From: Thermoplasmatota archaeon
GTDB taxonomy: Archaea > Thermoplasmatota > E2 > DHVEG-1
Direction of reading: 5' to 3'
Assembly: GCA_018334795.1 (NCBI GenBank)
Contig: JAGXLH010000027.1
Coordinates: 1 to 16,847, forward strand
DNA length: 16,847 nucleotides
Shown: positions 7,463 to 14,272 of the stretch, in pieces
Position numbering within the stretch: position 1 is the first letter of the stretch
How the letters are laid out: each line of letters opens with the position of its first letter
Made by a program: the position numbers and the translations under genes
The notes under the pieces: model-generated
The model's input: the letters and a program-made list of their open reading frames with translations, nothing else
Told to the model about the DNA's origin: nothing
The model's database searches: none

Positions 7463-8590
7463 ATGAAAAAAATTCATACATTTGAAATCGATCCTTTTGA
7501 TGTCACCTTTGAACCTCTTGCTGGATCCACCTTTTCTAATCTTCTTAGATTGCTTGCAGAAAACCGTTTTCGGATCAGTCTTATTGGTATTCCAAGAATT
7601 ATGTATTCGCTAGCCCTTACTTCCATTCAATCTCCACTTAATGTGTTAGAACGAAGATATTATAATAAACATATTAAACCAATTTCTATCAAAAAACAAC
7701 CAATATTTATCCTTGGTCATTGGAGAACAGGGTCAACCTATTTACATAATTTAATGACTCAGGATCCTAGATACGGTTATCCAACAACGTTACAAACCGT
7801 TATTCCCGCTCTTTTTCTAAAATATGGCGAATTATTTCGATCGATTGTTGATGCATCATTGCCTGAGAAACGACCTCAAGATGATGTTTGCATGGGAGCT
7901 GATCTTCCTCAAGAAGAAGAATATGCACTTGGTAATCTTTCACCATTTTCCTATTACAATGGTTGGTGTTTTCCAAAGAACATGGAATATTACAATAATT
8001 TTGTTGATCTAAATAATGTTAGTGCATCTACCATTACTGAATTTAAAGAAGTATATATGGATTATATTAAGAAAGTAAGTTTTGCTCATAATCATAAAAG
8101 ATTAGTGTTAAAAAATCCATCAAACACATCCCGAATTAAAGTTTTACTTGAATTATTTCCTAACGCTAAATTTGTTCATATCATTCGGAATCCATATCAT
8201 GTGTATCTTTCTATGAAACGAAACATCGAAAAAGAAATGATATTATACACTGTTCAAAATCCACCCCCCTGGGAAATTTTTGAACAATCTATGGTGAATA
8301 TGTATAAACGAATGTTTGCAAAATATTTTGCTGAAAAAGATTTAATTCCTAAGGAAAATCTCGTTGAAATTAAATATGAAGATTTGATTAAACAACCAGT
8401 TAAACAAATGGATTATATTTACAAATCATTAAATCTAGGTGACTTTGAAAAGAATAAAACAATTTTTGAAAAATATGTTAAATCTCAAAAGAAAGTAAAA
8501 AAAGCAGTGTATAAGATTGATGAACAATTAAAAAATCATATCTATACTCAATTAAAAGATACCATAGACCGGTGGAATTATTCGGTCTAA
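7463..8590 (+). CDS. PAPS-dependent sulfotransferase, Sulfotransfer_3/Stf3-like family
   Basis: The product has 375 residues. The 5'-phosphosulfate loop is FILGHWRTGSTYLHNLM (residues 82-98), matching the GHWRSGTT-LHNLL pattern of the mycobacterial-type sulfotransferase family. The 3'-phosphate-binding part is the VHIIRNPYHVYLSM segment, with Arg242 and Ser250. A conserved LKNPSNTSRI (216-225) and the acidic substrate-side DLPQEEEYAL (147-156) are also present. The family moves sulfate from PAPS to a hydroxyl on a lipid, sterol or sugar. No signal peptide is seen, so it should act in the cytoplasm or at the inner membrane face. It is divergent from the acyl-CoA ligase across a 297-base intergenic region and converges with the truncated epimerase (6-base gap). 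Sulfation of the lipid made by the neighbouring genes is inferred. No PAPS-synthesis gene is in the window. Confidence 0.85.
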   Translation: MKKIHTFEIDPFDVTFEPLAGSTFSNLLRLLAENRFRISLIGIPRIMYSLALTSIQSPLNVLERRYYNKHIKPISIKKQPIFILGHWRTGSTYLHNLMTQDPRYGYPTTLQTVIPALFLKYGELFRSIVDASLPEKRPQDDVCMGADLPQEEEYALGNLSPFSYYNGWCFPKNMEYYNNFVDLNNVSASTITEFKEVYMDYIKKVSFAHNHKRLVLKNPSNTSRIKVLLELFPNAKFVHIIRNPYHVYLSMKRNIEKEMILYTVQNPPPWEIFEQSMVNMYKRMFAKYFAEKDLIPKENLVEIKYEDLIKQPVKQMDYIYKSLNLGDFEKNKTIFEKYVKSQKKVKKAVYKIDEQLKNHIYTQLKDTIDRWNYSV

Positions 8591-8596
8591 CCAATA

Positions 8597-9358
8597 TTAT
8601 TTAATCTCCGTATTGTACCATTGAACGATGTCTTCAACTGTTTTTTCAAAATCGTATGCTGGTTTGTATCCAAGGTGTTTTGTTGCTTTATCCGCATTAA
8701 TGATCCTTGTGCAACCTAATGACTTTACTCTAAATCTTGTTAGTGTTGGATTTTTTGAAAAAAGTTCAGAGAAAAAAGCAGCAGTGTAAGCAAGAACAAA
8801 TGGAACATGTTTCTGTGGTGGTGTTAACCCGGTTTTTTTTGTGATTGTCTCTATAAAATTTATGATACTTGTTTGAAAACTGAGAACATTACATACTTCT
8901 CCTTGTTTGTCCTGTTCTAAGATTAATCTCATACACTGTGCAACATCAATAGGATGGGTAATTGGAAGAAGTTGGTTTCCGGATCCAATATACGGGAATT
9001 TTTGTTTTTTCAAGTTTTCAAATGCAATTTTAAGATCTGGGGATCCTGGTCCAAAAACAAGTGGTGGACGAATAGTTGAAGTTTTCAATGAATCATATTC
9101 TTGTAATACAACTTCACCAAGCCATTTTGTTTTTTGATACAAGTTCATTGGTTTCTTTGCAGATTCCTTTGAGATAACCGTACCCTCTTTTGGATATCCG
9201 TATACTCCATCTGAACTGGTATAAATTAAATGTGAAATATCATTTTCAACACAACCATCAGCTACATTTCTTGTACCCTGAACGTTAATTTTGTAAAAAT
9301 CTTGTTTTTTCCCATGATCCATTGCATAAGCTGCATTGTGAAACACGGCATCAGGCAC
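8597..9358 (-). pseudogene. 5'-truncated extended SDR, paralog of the gene at 740-1684
   Basis: The open frame (253 codons from a GTG at 9358) starts inside the family's core, at PDAVFHNAAYA. That aligns with VDAVIHNAAYA at about residue 60 of the complete paralog. The roughly 60 residues with the GxxGxxG NAD-binding motif are absent. Reading upstream in frame gives only 19 unrelated codons before a stop at 9413-9415, and this stretch already belongs to the thermosome promoter. The rest is well kept: S48/S49, the YQKTK pair (Tyr74, Lys78), RPPLVFG, THPIDVAQ, LTRFRVKSLG and VEDIVQWY, with about 45-50 percent matches to the paralog by eye. With no frameshift in 250 codons the loss looks recent, or it marks an assembly join. 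Without the Rossmann start it should not bind cofactor. Another possibility is that this fragment still has a structural role. Confidence 0.65.
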
Positions 9359-9365
9359 AATAATA

Positions 9366-9373
9366 TTTATATA
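9366..9373 (+). promoter_or_regulatory. TATA box of the thermosome gene
   Basis: TTTATATA, a consensus-quality archaeal TATA box, lies about 61-68 bases before the thermosome ATG. Transcription should start near 9397, leaving a leader of about 37 bases that contains the strong site AGGAGAGGTGA (9415-9425), eight bases from the ATG at 9434. The box lies only a few bases from where the truncated SDR frame begins on the other strand. Confidence 0.6.
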
Positions 9374-9433
9374 GTAGTGTTTGTATTCCCATGCAATTCT
9401 AAAAGTAAATTTTTAGGAGAGGTGAAAAAACTT

Positions 9434-11083
9434 ATGATGTCAGGACAACAACCAATAATTGTTCTTAAAGAAGGGACAAAAAGAGAAAGAGGAAAAAACG
9501 CTCAGGAAAACAATATCGCTGCAGCACGTGCAATTTCAGAATCAGTCAAATCAACACTTGGTCCAAAAGGAATGGACAAAATGCTTGTCGATTCCATGGG
9601 AGATGTTGTTATTACAAATGATGGAGCAACCATTCTTAAAGAAATAGACGTGGAACATCCATCAGCAAAGATGATTGTTGAAGTTGCTAAATCACAAGAT
9701 GAAGAATGCGGCGACGGTACTACTACTGCAGTAGTACTTACTGGCGAACTCTTAAAAGAAGCTGGAGAACTCCTTGATCAAAACATTCATCCAACTGTTA
9801 TTAACAGTGGATATCAACTCGCTGCAAAAAAAGCAGTTGAAGTACTTAACGAACTTGCAATCGATATTAAAGCAAATGATAAACAAACATTATTAGATAT
9901 CGCAACAACATCAATGGCAAGTAAAAGTGCAAGCAGTGAAAAAGAAGTACTTGCTGAAGTCGTGGTGGATGCAGTAACAAAAGTTGCTGAAAAAAGAGGA
10001 AAAGAAACCTTAATAGATCTTGATAACATCCAAATCCAAAAGAAACAAGGTGGCGGCATTAGCAAAACTGAAATCATTGATGGAATTATTCTTGATAAAG
10101 AACGAGTTCATGAAGGCATGCCAACACAAATAAAAAATGCGAAGATCGCGTTGATCAATGCTGCTTTCGAAGTGAAAAAAACAGAAGTAGATGCACGAAT
10201 ACAAATTCAGGATCCAACACAATTACAAGCATTCCTTGACGAAGAAGAATCCATGATTAAGAAAATGGTAGAAAAAGTCAAGAAAAGCGGTGCAAACGTA
10301 CTTGTCTGCCAGAAAGGAGTTGATGATATTGCGCAACACTTCCTTGCAAAAGAAGGAATTTATACGGTTCGCCGTGCTAAGAAAAGCGATATGGAAAAAC
10401 TTGCAAAAGCAACTGGTGCAAAAATCGCAGCTAATCTAGATGGATTAACCTCAGCTGACCTTGGGAAAGCAGGTATCGTTGAGGAACGAAAAATCGGTGA
10501 TGATAAAATGACCTTTGTCACTGATGCAAAGAATCCAAAAGCGGTCTCAATTTTACTGCGTGGATCAACTGAACATGTCACAGATGAACTTGAACGAGCA
10601 TTACATGATGCATTAAGTGTTGTGAAAGTAGCTCTTGAAGATGGGAAAATGACACCTGGCGGAGGTGCTGCAAGTATTGCAATTTCTATGGCACTTCGTG
10701 AATATGCACCATCTGTTGGCGGTCGAGAACAAATGGCTATCGAAGCATTTGCTGATGCCGTTGAAATTGTTCCAAAAACACTTTCTGAAAACGCAGGTCT
10801 TGATCCCATTGATATGATGCTTGAGATTCGTAACGCTCATAGTAAAGGGCAAAAAAACGCAGGTATCAACGTGTTAAAAGGCAAAGTTGACGATATGATC
10901 AAACAAAAAGTCGTTGAACCATTACGTATCAGCCTGCAAGAAGTCTTTGCCGCATCTGAAGCTGCAACTATGATTCTTAGAATCGATGATGTCATCGCCT
11001 CTAAAGGCGGCGGTGGCGGTGGCGGAGGTATGCCACCCGGAGCAGCCGGCGGAATGGGCGGTATGCCACCAGGAATGATGTAA
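9434..11083 (+). CDS. thsA: Thermosome subunit (group II chaperonin)
   Basis: The product has 549 residues from the ATG at 9434 (a second ATG follows at 9437). The start is set by AGGAGAGGTGA eight bases upstream; the open frame extends further left only by chance. Group II chaperonin landmarks are TLGPKGMDKMLVD (41-53), the nucleotide motif TNDGATIL (61-68), GDGTTTAV (93-100), and the TPGGGAA block in the C-terminal equatorial half. The tail is Gly/Met-rich (GGGMPPGAAGGMGGMPPGMM) and points into the ring cavity. The protein forms a double-ring ATP-driven folding machine in the cytoplasm, homologous to eukaryotic CCT. Only one subunit gene is here; paralogous subunits may lie elsewhere. It stands just upstream of grpE-dnaK with a 70-base gap, so co-expression or shared heat response is likely. 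The subunit letter in the symbol is nominal. Confidence 0.96.
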   Translation: MMSGQQPIIVLKEGTKRERGKNAQENNIAAARAISESVKSTLGPKGMDKMLVDSMGDVVITNDGATILKEIDVEHPSAKMIVEVAKSQDEECGDGTTTAVVLTGELLKEAGELLDQNIHPTVINSGYQLAAKKAVEVLNELAIDIKANDKQTLLDIATTSMASKSASSEKEVLAEVVVDAVTKVAEKRGKETLIDLDNIQIQKKQGGGISKTEIIDGIILDKERVHEGMPTQIKNAKIALINAAFEVKKTEVDARIQIQDPTQLQAFLDEEESMIKKMVEKVKKSGANVLVCQKGVDDIAQHFLAKEGIYTVRRAKKSDMEKLAKATGAKIAANLDGLTSADLGKAGIVEERKIGDDKMTFVTDAKNPKAVSILLRGSTEHVTDELERALHDALSVVKVALEDGKMTPGGGAASIAISMALREYAPSVGGREQMAIEAFADAVEIVPKTLSENAGLDPIDMMLEIRNAHSKGQKNAGINVLKGKVDDMIKQKVVEPLRISLQEVFAASEAATMILRIDDVIASKGGGGGGGGMPPGAAGGMGGMPPGMM

Positions 11084-11118
11084 AAATAAATTAATCATTC
11101 CCCTTTCTTTTTTCTTTT

Positions 11119-11139
11119 CAAACAAAAAAATATTGTTTG
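11119..11139 (+). repeat. Inverted repeat just before the grpE ribosome site
   Basis: CAAACAA and TTGTTTG pair perfectly over 7 bases around a 7-base A-rich loop. The 3' arm ends on the first G of GGTGA (11139-11143), the likely grpE Shine-Dalgarno site. In RNA this would be a weak, AU-rich helix touching the ribosome site; in DNA it could be an operator. Chance in such AT-rich sequence is possible. Confidence 0.35.
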
Positions 11140-11153
11140 GTGACATGTTTAGC

Positions 11154-11696
11154 ATGACAAAAAAAACAACATCATCAAAAAAGCAAACGAAACATGATTC
11201 ATCGGCAAAAAAAGAGGATTCTATTAAAAAATATAAAGAAGAAATCAAAATCTTAGAAGATCAACTTGAAAAAACAAAAAAAGATCTTGAAGAAACTAAA
11301 GATAAATTGTTACGTAGTTATGCCGATTATCAAAATTATCAAAAACGAGTTGAAAAAAATCTTAAACAAACTGAGATCGAAATTAAACAAGTATATCTTT
11401 CAGAATTCATTGATATTAAAGAATTACTTCTAAAAGCATTACAAGATGAAAATCCAAAAGAAGGACTTCGTCTTATTCTTAAACAAATTGAGCATTTCTT
11501 CAATGAGGAACATATTTCATATATTGATTGTATTGGTGAACAATTCGATCATAATTTACATCATGCCGTAACTACCATTGAACAAGATGAATGTGAGGAT
11601 AATACCGTAATTGAGGAAATTAAAAAAGGATATATGATTGAAGATCATGTATTAAGACCATCACATGTAGTGGTGGCTAAAAAGAAATCATCGTGA
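11154..11696 (+). CDS. grpE: GrpE, nucleotide exchange factor for DnaK
   Basis: The product has 180 residues when started at the ATG at 11154, which lies ten bases after GGTGA. An ATG at 11145 is only one base from that site, and a TTG at 11133 is the longest frame; the true start is one of the first two. After a Lys/Ser-rich, probably disordered start, residues 22-65 form the long coiled coil that makes GrpE a dimer, including LLRSYADYQNYQKRV. The C-terminal beta domain carries FDHNLHHAV and the family signature KGYMIEDHVLRPSHVVVAK. GrpE releases ADP from DnaK and can act as a thermosensor. The gene ends 14 bases before the dnaK ATG, and its stop codon lies inside the dnaK ribosome site. In archaea this pair is generally regarded as acquired from bacteria. 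Confidence 0.93.
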   Translation: MTKKTTSSKKQTKHDSSAKKEDSIKKYKEEIKILEDQLEKTKKDLEETKDKLLRSYADYQNYQKRVEKNLKQTEIEIKQVYLSEFIDIKELLLKALQDENPKEGLRLILKQIEHFFNEEHISYIDCIGEQFDHNLHHAVTTIEQDECEDNTVIEEIKKGYMIEDHVLRPSHVVVAKKKSS

Positions 11697-11710
11697 GGAG
11701 ATATGATACT

Positions 11711-13600
11711 ATGGGAAAAATTATTGGAATAGATCTAGGAACCACAAATTCGGAAGTCGCAGTGATGGAAGGTGGAAAATCTACCATCATTAAAAGTGCA
11801 GAAGGTCAAACTTTTTTTCCATCAATTGTTGCTATGACAAAGGATGGAGAACGTCTCGTTGGAGAACCAGCGAAAAGACAAGCAGTTACTAATACTGAAG
11901 GAACCGTTCATCGGGTAAAACGAAAAATGGGTACTGGCGAAAAACTCAACATGCTTGATAAAAGTTATTCACCAGAGCAAATTAGTGCGTTTATTTTACA
12001 AAAAATCAAAAAAGATGCTGAAGAATACATTGGTGAAACCGTAACAGATGCAGTGATCACAGTACCAGCTTATTTTAATGATGATCAAAGACAAGCAACC
12101 AAAAACGCAGGTAAGATTGCAGGATTAAACGTAAAACGAATCATCAATGAACCTACTGCTGCATCACTTGCATATGGTCTTGATAAAGAAGGAGATCATA
12201 CCATTGCAGTTTATGATTTTGGTGGTGGAACATTTGATATTACATTCATGGAAGTTGGAGATGGTGTTTTTGAAGTACTTTCTACTAATGGTGATACACA
12301 ACTTGGTGGTAGTGATATGGATGAAGCACTTGTTGATTTTCTTGCAAGTGAATTCAAAAAAGACCATAACGTTGATTTGAAAAAAGATACCAAAGCATTA
12401 CAACGATTGTATGAAGCATCTGAGGAAGCAAAAAAAGAATTATCATCTAAGAAACAAACAGATATTAATCTTCCATACATCACCGTAATTGATAATGAAC
12501 CAAAACATTTAGAGATAAAAATAACACGAGCAAAATTCGAAGAACTTATTAGACCTCTTGTGGAAAAAACTGAGAAACCTTGTAAACAAGCATTAGATGA
12601 TGCGAAGTTAAAAACAAGTGAAATCGATCACATCGTTTTAGTTGGTGGTACTACTCGTATTCCTTACGTTCAGGAACATGTAGAAAAAATTTTTGGGAAG
12701 AAACCAAAACGAAATGTTGATCCAATGGAATGTGTAGCTATTGGCGCTGCTATTCAAGGTGGTGTGCTTTCAGGTGATGTGGATAAAGATATCGTGTTGT
12801 TAGATGTCACTCCATTAACACTAAGTATTGAAACCCTTGGTGGTGTTGCAACTCCTTTAATTGAACGAAATACGACGGTTCCGGCGAAGAAAAGTAAGAT
12901 TTTTTCAACTGCTGCAGATAACCAAACTAGTGTCGATATTCATGTGTTACAAGGTGAACGGCCAATGGCATCAGATAATAAAAGTTTAGGACGATTCCAT
13001 TTAGATGGGATTCCTCCAGCACCACGTGGCATGCCACAAATTGAAGTTACGTTTGATATTGATGCAGATGGTATTTTAAACGTAAAAGCGCAAGATAAAG
13101 GTACCGGAAAAGAACAATCCATTCGTATTACGGGTTCAACTAAGCTTTCTGATGATGAAATCGAGAAGATGAAAAAAGATGCTGAAGCACACAAAGAAGA
13201 AGATGAGAAACGGAAAGAAAAAATTGAAATTCGAAATAACGGTGATGCAGCAATTGCTACAGCAAAGAAAACACTTGATGATTTAAAAGATAAAATCAAG
13301 GATGATGAAAAACAAAAAATCGATGATGCGATGAAGGAATTGCAAGAAGCATTAACGGGTGATGACATGGATAAAATCAAAGAGAAAACTGAATCCTTGC
13401 AAAAAGCATTACAGGATGTTGGAACTCGAGTGTATCAAGAAGCAGCACAGCAACAAGCTGCTCAACAGCAAGCTCAATCTGATGCTCAGCAATCGGGATC
13501 TGGTCAGCAGCAAGAGTGGACCGGTCATCCGTCATCTGATGAAAAGGATAAGACAATCGATGCGGATTATGAAGTAAAGGATGATGAAAAAAAGAAATAA
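11711..13600 (+). CDS. dnaK: Hsp70 chaperone DnaK
   Basis: The product has 629 residues from the ATG at 11711, placed ten bases after GAGGAGAT. A GTG six codons upstream overlaps the grpE stop and is less likely. The ATPase domain shows IGIDLGTTNS, PAYFNDDQRQAT, INEPTAASLAYGL, YDFGGGTFD and VLVGGTTRIPYVQ. The substrate domain begins after the hydrophobic VLLDVTPLTLSIET linker, and the lid is the Lys/Glu-rich helical part. A Gln/Ala/Ser-rich stretch of about 30 residues leads to the acidic end TIDADYEVKDDEKKK. The N-terminal lobe passes from VKRKMGTGEKLNML straight to SPEQISA, without the extra loop seen in Gram-negative DnaK. That is the short form shared by archaea and Gram-positive bacteria. 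DnaK holds unfolded proteins in an ATP-controlled cycle. The usual third partner, dnaJ, does not follow within the window. Confidence 0.96.
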   Translation: MGKIIGIDLGTTNSEVAVMEGGKSTIIKSAEGQTFFPSIVAMTKDGERLVGEPAKRQAVTNTEGTVHRVKRKMGTGEKLNMLDKSYSPEQISAFILQKIKKDAEEYIGETVTDAVITVPAYFNDDQRQATKNAGKIAGLNVKRIINEPTAASLAYGLDKEGDHTIAVYDFGGGTFDITFMEVGDGVFEVLSTNGDTQLGGSDMDEALVDFLASEFKKDHNVDLKKDTKALQRLYEASEEAKKELSSKKQTDINLPYITVIDNEPKHLEIKITRAKFEELIRPLVEKTEKPCKQALDDAKLKTSEIDHIVLVGGTTRIPYVQEHVEKIFGKKPKRNVDPMECVAIGAAIQGGVLSGDVDKDIVLLDVTPLTLSIETLGGVATPLIERNTTVPAKKSKIFSTAADNQTSVDIHVLQGERPMASDNKSLGRFHLDGIPPAPRGMPQIEVTFDIDADGILNVKAQDKGTGKEQSIRITGSTKLSDDEIEKMKKDAEAHKEEDEKRKEKIEIRNNGDAAIATAKKTLDDLKDKIKDDEKQKIDDAMKELQEALTGDDMDKIKEKTESLQKALQDVGTRVYQEAAQQQAAQQQAQSDAQQSGSGQQQEWTGHPSSDEKDKTIDADYEVKDDEKKK

Positions 13601-13616
13601 TGAGGTACTTTTTCAT

Positions 13617-13657
13617 CATTTATTCTCTCTATTTTTTTTATCTTTTGTTATTTTCTC
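13617..13657 (+). terminator. T-rich stretch after dnaK, probable transcript end
   Basis: Starting about 15 bases after the dnaK stop, the plus strand has several T-runs (up to eight) separated by single other bases. Runs like this are sufficient for termination by archaeal RNA polymerase. No hairpin is seen directly before them. Confidence 0.45.
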
Positions 13658-13666
13658 CTAGTTTTC

Positions 13667-13678
13667 TTTATATATTTT
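13667..13678 (+). promoter_or_regulatory. TATA-like box in the dnaK downstream region
   Basis: TTTATATATTTT matches the archaeal TATA consensus but is followed by no long gene. Transcription would start near 13695-13700. The next features are the stem-loop with T-run at 13729-13773 and a possible 34-codon ORF at 13788. It could drive a small RNA, the small ORF, or be chance. Confidence 0.3.
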
Positions 13679-13682
13679 GTAA

Positions 13683-13716
13683 GCATATATCCTATTCAGT
13701 GACCTGGCGTATATGC
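13683..13716 (+). repeat. Inverted repeat GCATATA / TATATGC
   Basis: Seven-base perfect arms (13683-13689 and 13710-13716) enclose 20 bases. The element spans the start point expected from the TATA box at 13667, so it could be an operator or a small hairpin in a longer transcript. Confidence 0.25.
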
Positions 13717-13728
13717 ATTTACGTATTC

Positions 13729-13773
13729 ACAAACAAAAAACCTATTTTAACCCCGCTTTTGTTTGTTTTTTTT
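13729..13773 (+). terminator. Stem-loop followed by eight T: intrinsic-terminator-like element
   Basis: ACAAACAAAA (13729-13738) pairs perfectly over ten bases with TTTTGTTTGT (13757-13766) around an 18-base loop. A run of eight T (13766-13773) follows at once. It would end either dnaK read-through or a small transcript that starts near 13695. The stem is AU-rich, so its strength as RNA is modest. Confidence 0.4.
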
Positions 13774-13787
13774 GTGATGGATGCACT

Positions 13788-13892
13788 ATGAATTTATCTC
13801 AAAGAGTAATCGATAAGATTTGTTCCACAATTGTCTACGCACTTTCTGGATCGATGATTTTCTATTGGTTTTACATGATTTTTTCAATTTGA
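13788..13892 (+). CDS. Possible 34-residue small membrane peptide
   Basis: The frame encodes MNLSQRVIDKICSTIVYALS followed by a hydrophobic, aromatic end with Trp and Phe (residues 20-34). That would give one short membrane segment at the C-terminus. GTGAT (13774-13778) lies nine bases before the ATG and could pair with the 16S rRNA tail. No family is recognised and no codon-usage argument is possible at this length. It may be chance. Confidence 0.25.
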   Translation: MNLSQRVIDKICSTIVYALSGSMIFYWFYMIFSI

Positions 13893-14013
13893 ATTTGATG
13901 GGAACGAGAAATCATTTTTTCTTTTTTTTATATTCGAGTACAGTATAACATATCTTTCCTAAATCTAAATATATTTTTTATAAATGTTAAAACAATATTA
14001 ATGATTTGATGAC

Positions 14014-14028
14014 CGAAAAAACTATATT
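14014..14028 (+). promoter_or_regulatory. BRE/TATA promoter for the 30-residue membrane peptide
   Basis: CGAAAA followed closely by CTATATT resembles a BRE plus TATA pair. Transcription starting near 14050 would leave about 10 bases before the ATG at 14062, including the G-rich site GGGGT (14053-14057). Confidence 0.4.
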
Positions 14029-14061
14029 TTATGAGCGTTTAAAGTTTTATATGGGGTATTT

Positions 14062-14154
14062 ATGAAACGGTGGGAAACAGTAGTCATCATCTTCATTATC
14101 GTTGCTATTTGGGCTGCAGGATATGTCCTTAGCAAGGTTATGGGGATGGCGTAA
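14062..14154 (+). CDS. 30-residue single-span membrane peptide, unknown function
   Basis: The frame encodes a peptide starting MKRWETVVIIFIIVAIWAAG and ending in YVLSKVMGMA. A basic start is followed by about 18 hydrophobic residues, the layout of a small membrane-spanning peptide with the N-terminus inside. Support comes from the promoter-like pair at 14014-14028 and a GGGGT ribosome site four bases before the ATG. It is followed at 14273 by a 90-residue unknown gene on the same strand, perhaps on one transcript. I recognise no family. Small peptides of this kind often tune membrane enzymes or transporters, but nothing here points to a partner. Confidence 0.5.
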   Translation: MKRWETVVIIFIIVAIWAAGYVLSKVMGMA

Positions 14155-14272
14155 GAAGAAAATATCGTAATCTAAGATTTTGATACTCTCTGAAGATAGC
14201 AAGTTGATTAGAGGTAATAATAAACATTTAATACTCATTTTAGGTTACTTATCGAAAAATGGGAAATTAAGC

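Noticed and set aside
9302..9433. N-terminal extension of the thermosome frame upstream of the ATG at 9434
   Set aside because: The extension runs through the TATA box and the ribosome site, and its sequence does not resemble a chaperonin.
10360..10809. A 149-codon open frame on the minus strand
   Set aside because: It lies wholly inside the thermosome gene, is Ser/Ala-rich in the manner of antisense frames, and has no promoter or ribosome site. The same holds for 12940-13380 inside dnaK.
13441..13530. Gln/Ala/Ser-rich repeats in the dnaK 3' end
   Set aside because: A low-complexity linker before the acidic end is normal for DnaK and is not a separate repeat element.
13600..13791. A 63-codon open frame overlapping the dnaK stop, rich in Phe, Leu and Tyr
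   Set aside because: Its hydrophobic make-up comes from the T-rich terminator DNA. It crosses the stem-loop and T-run and has no ribosome site of its own.
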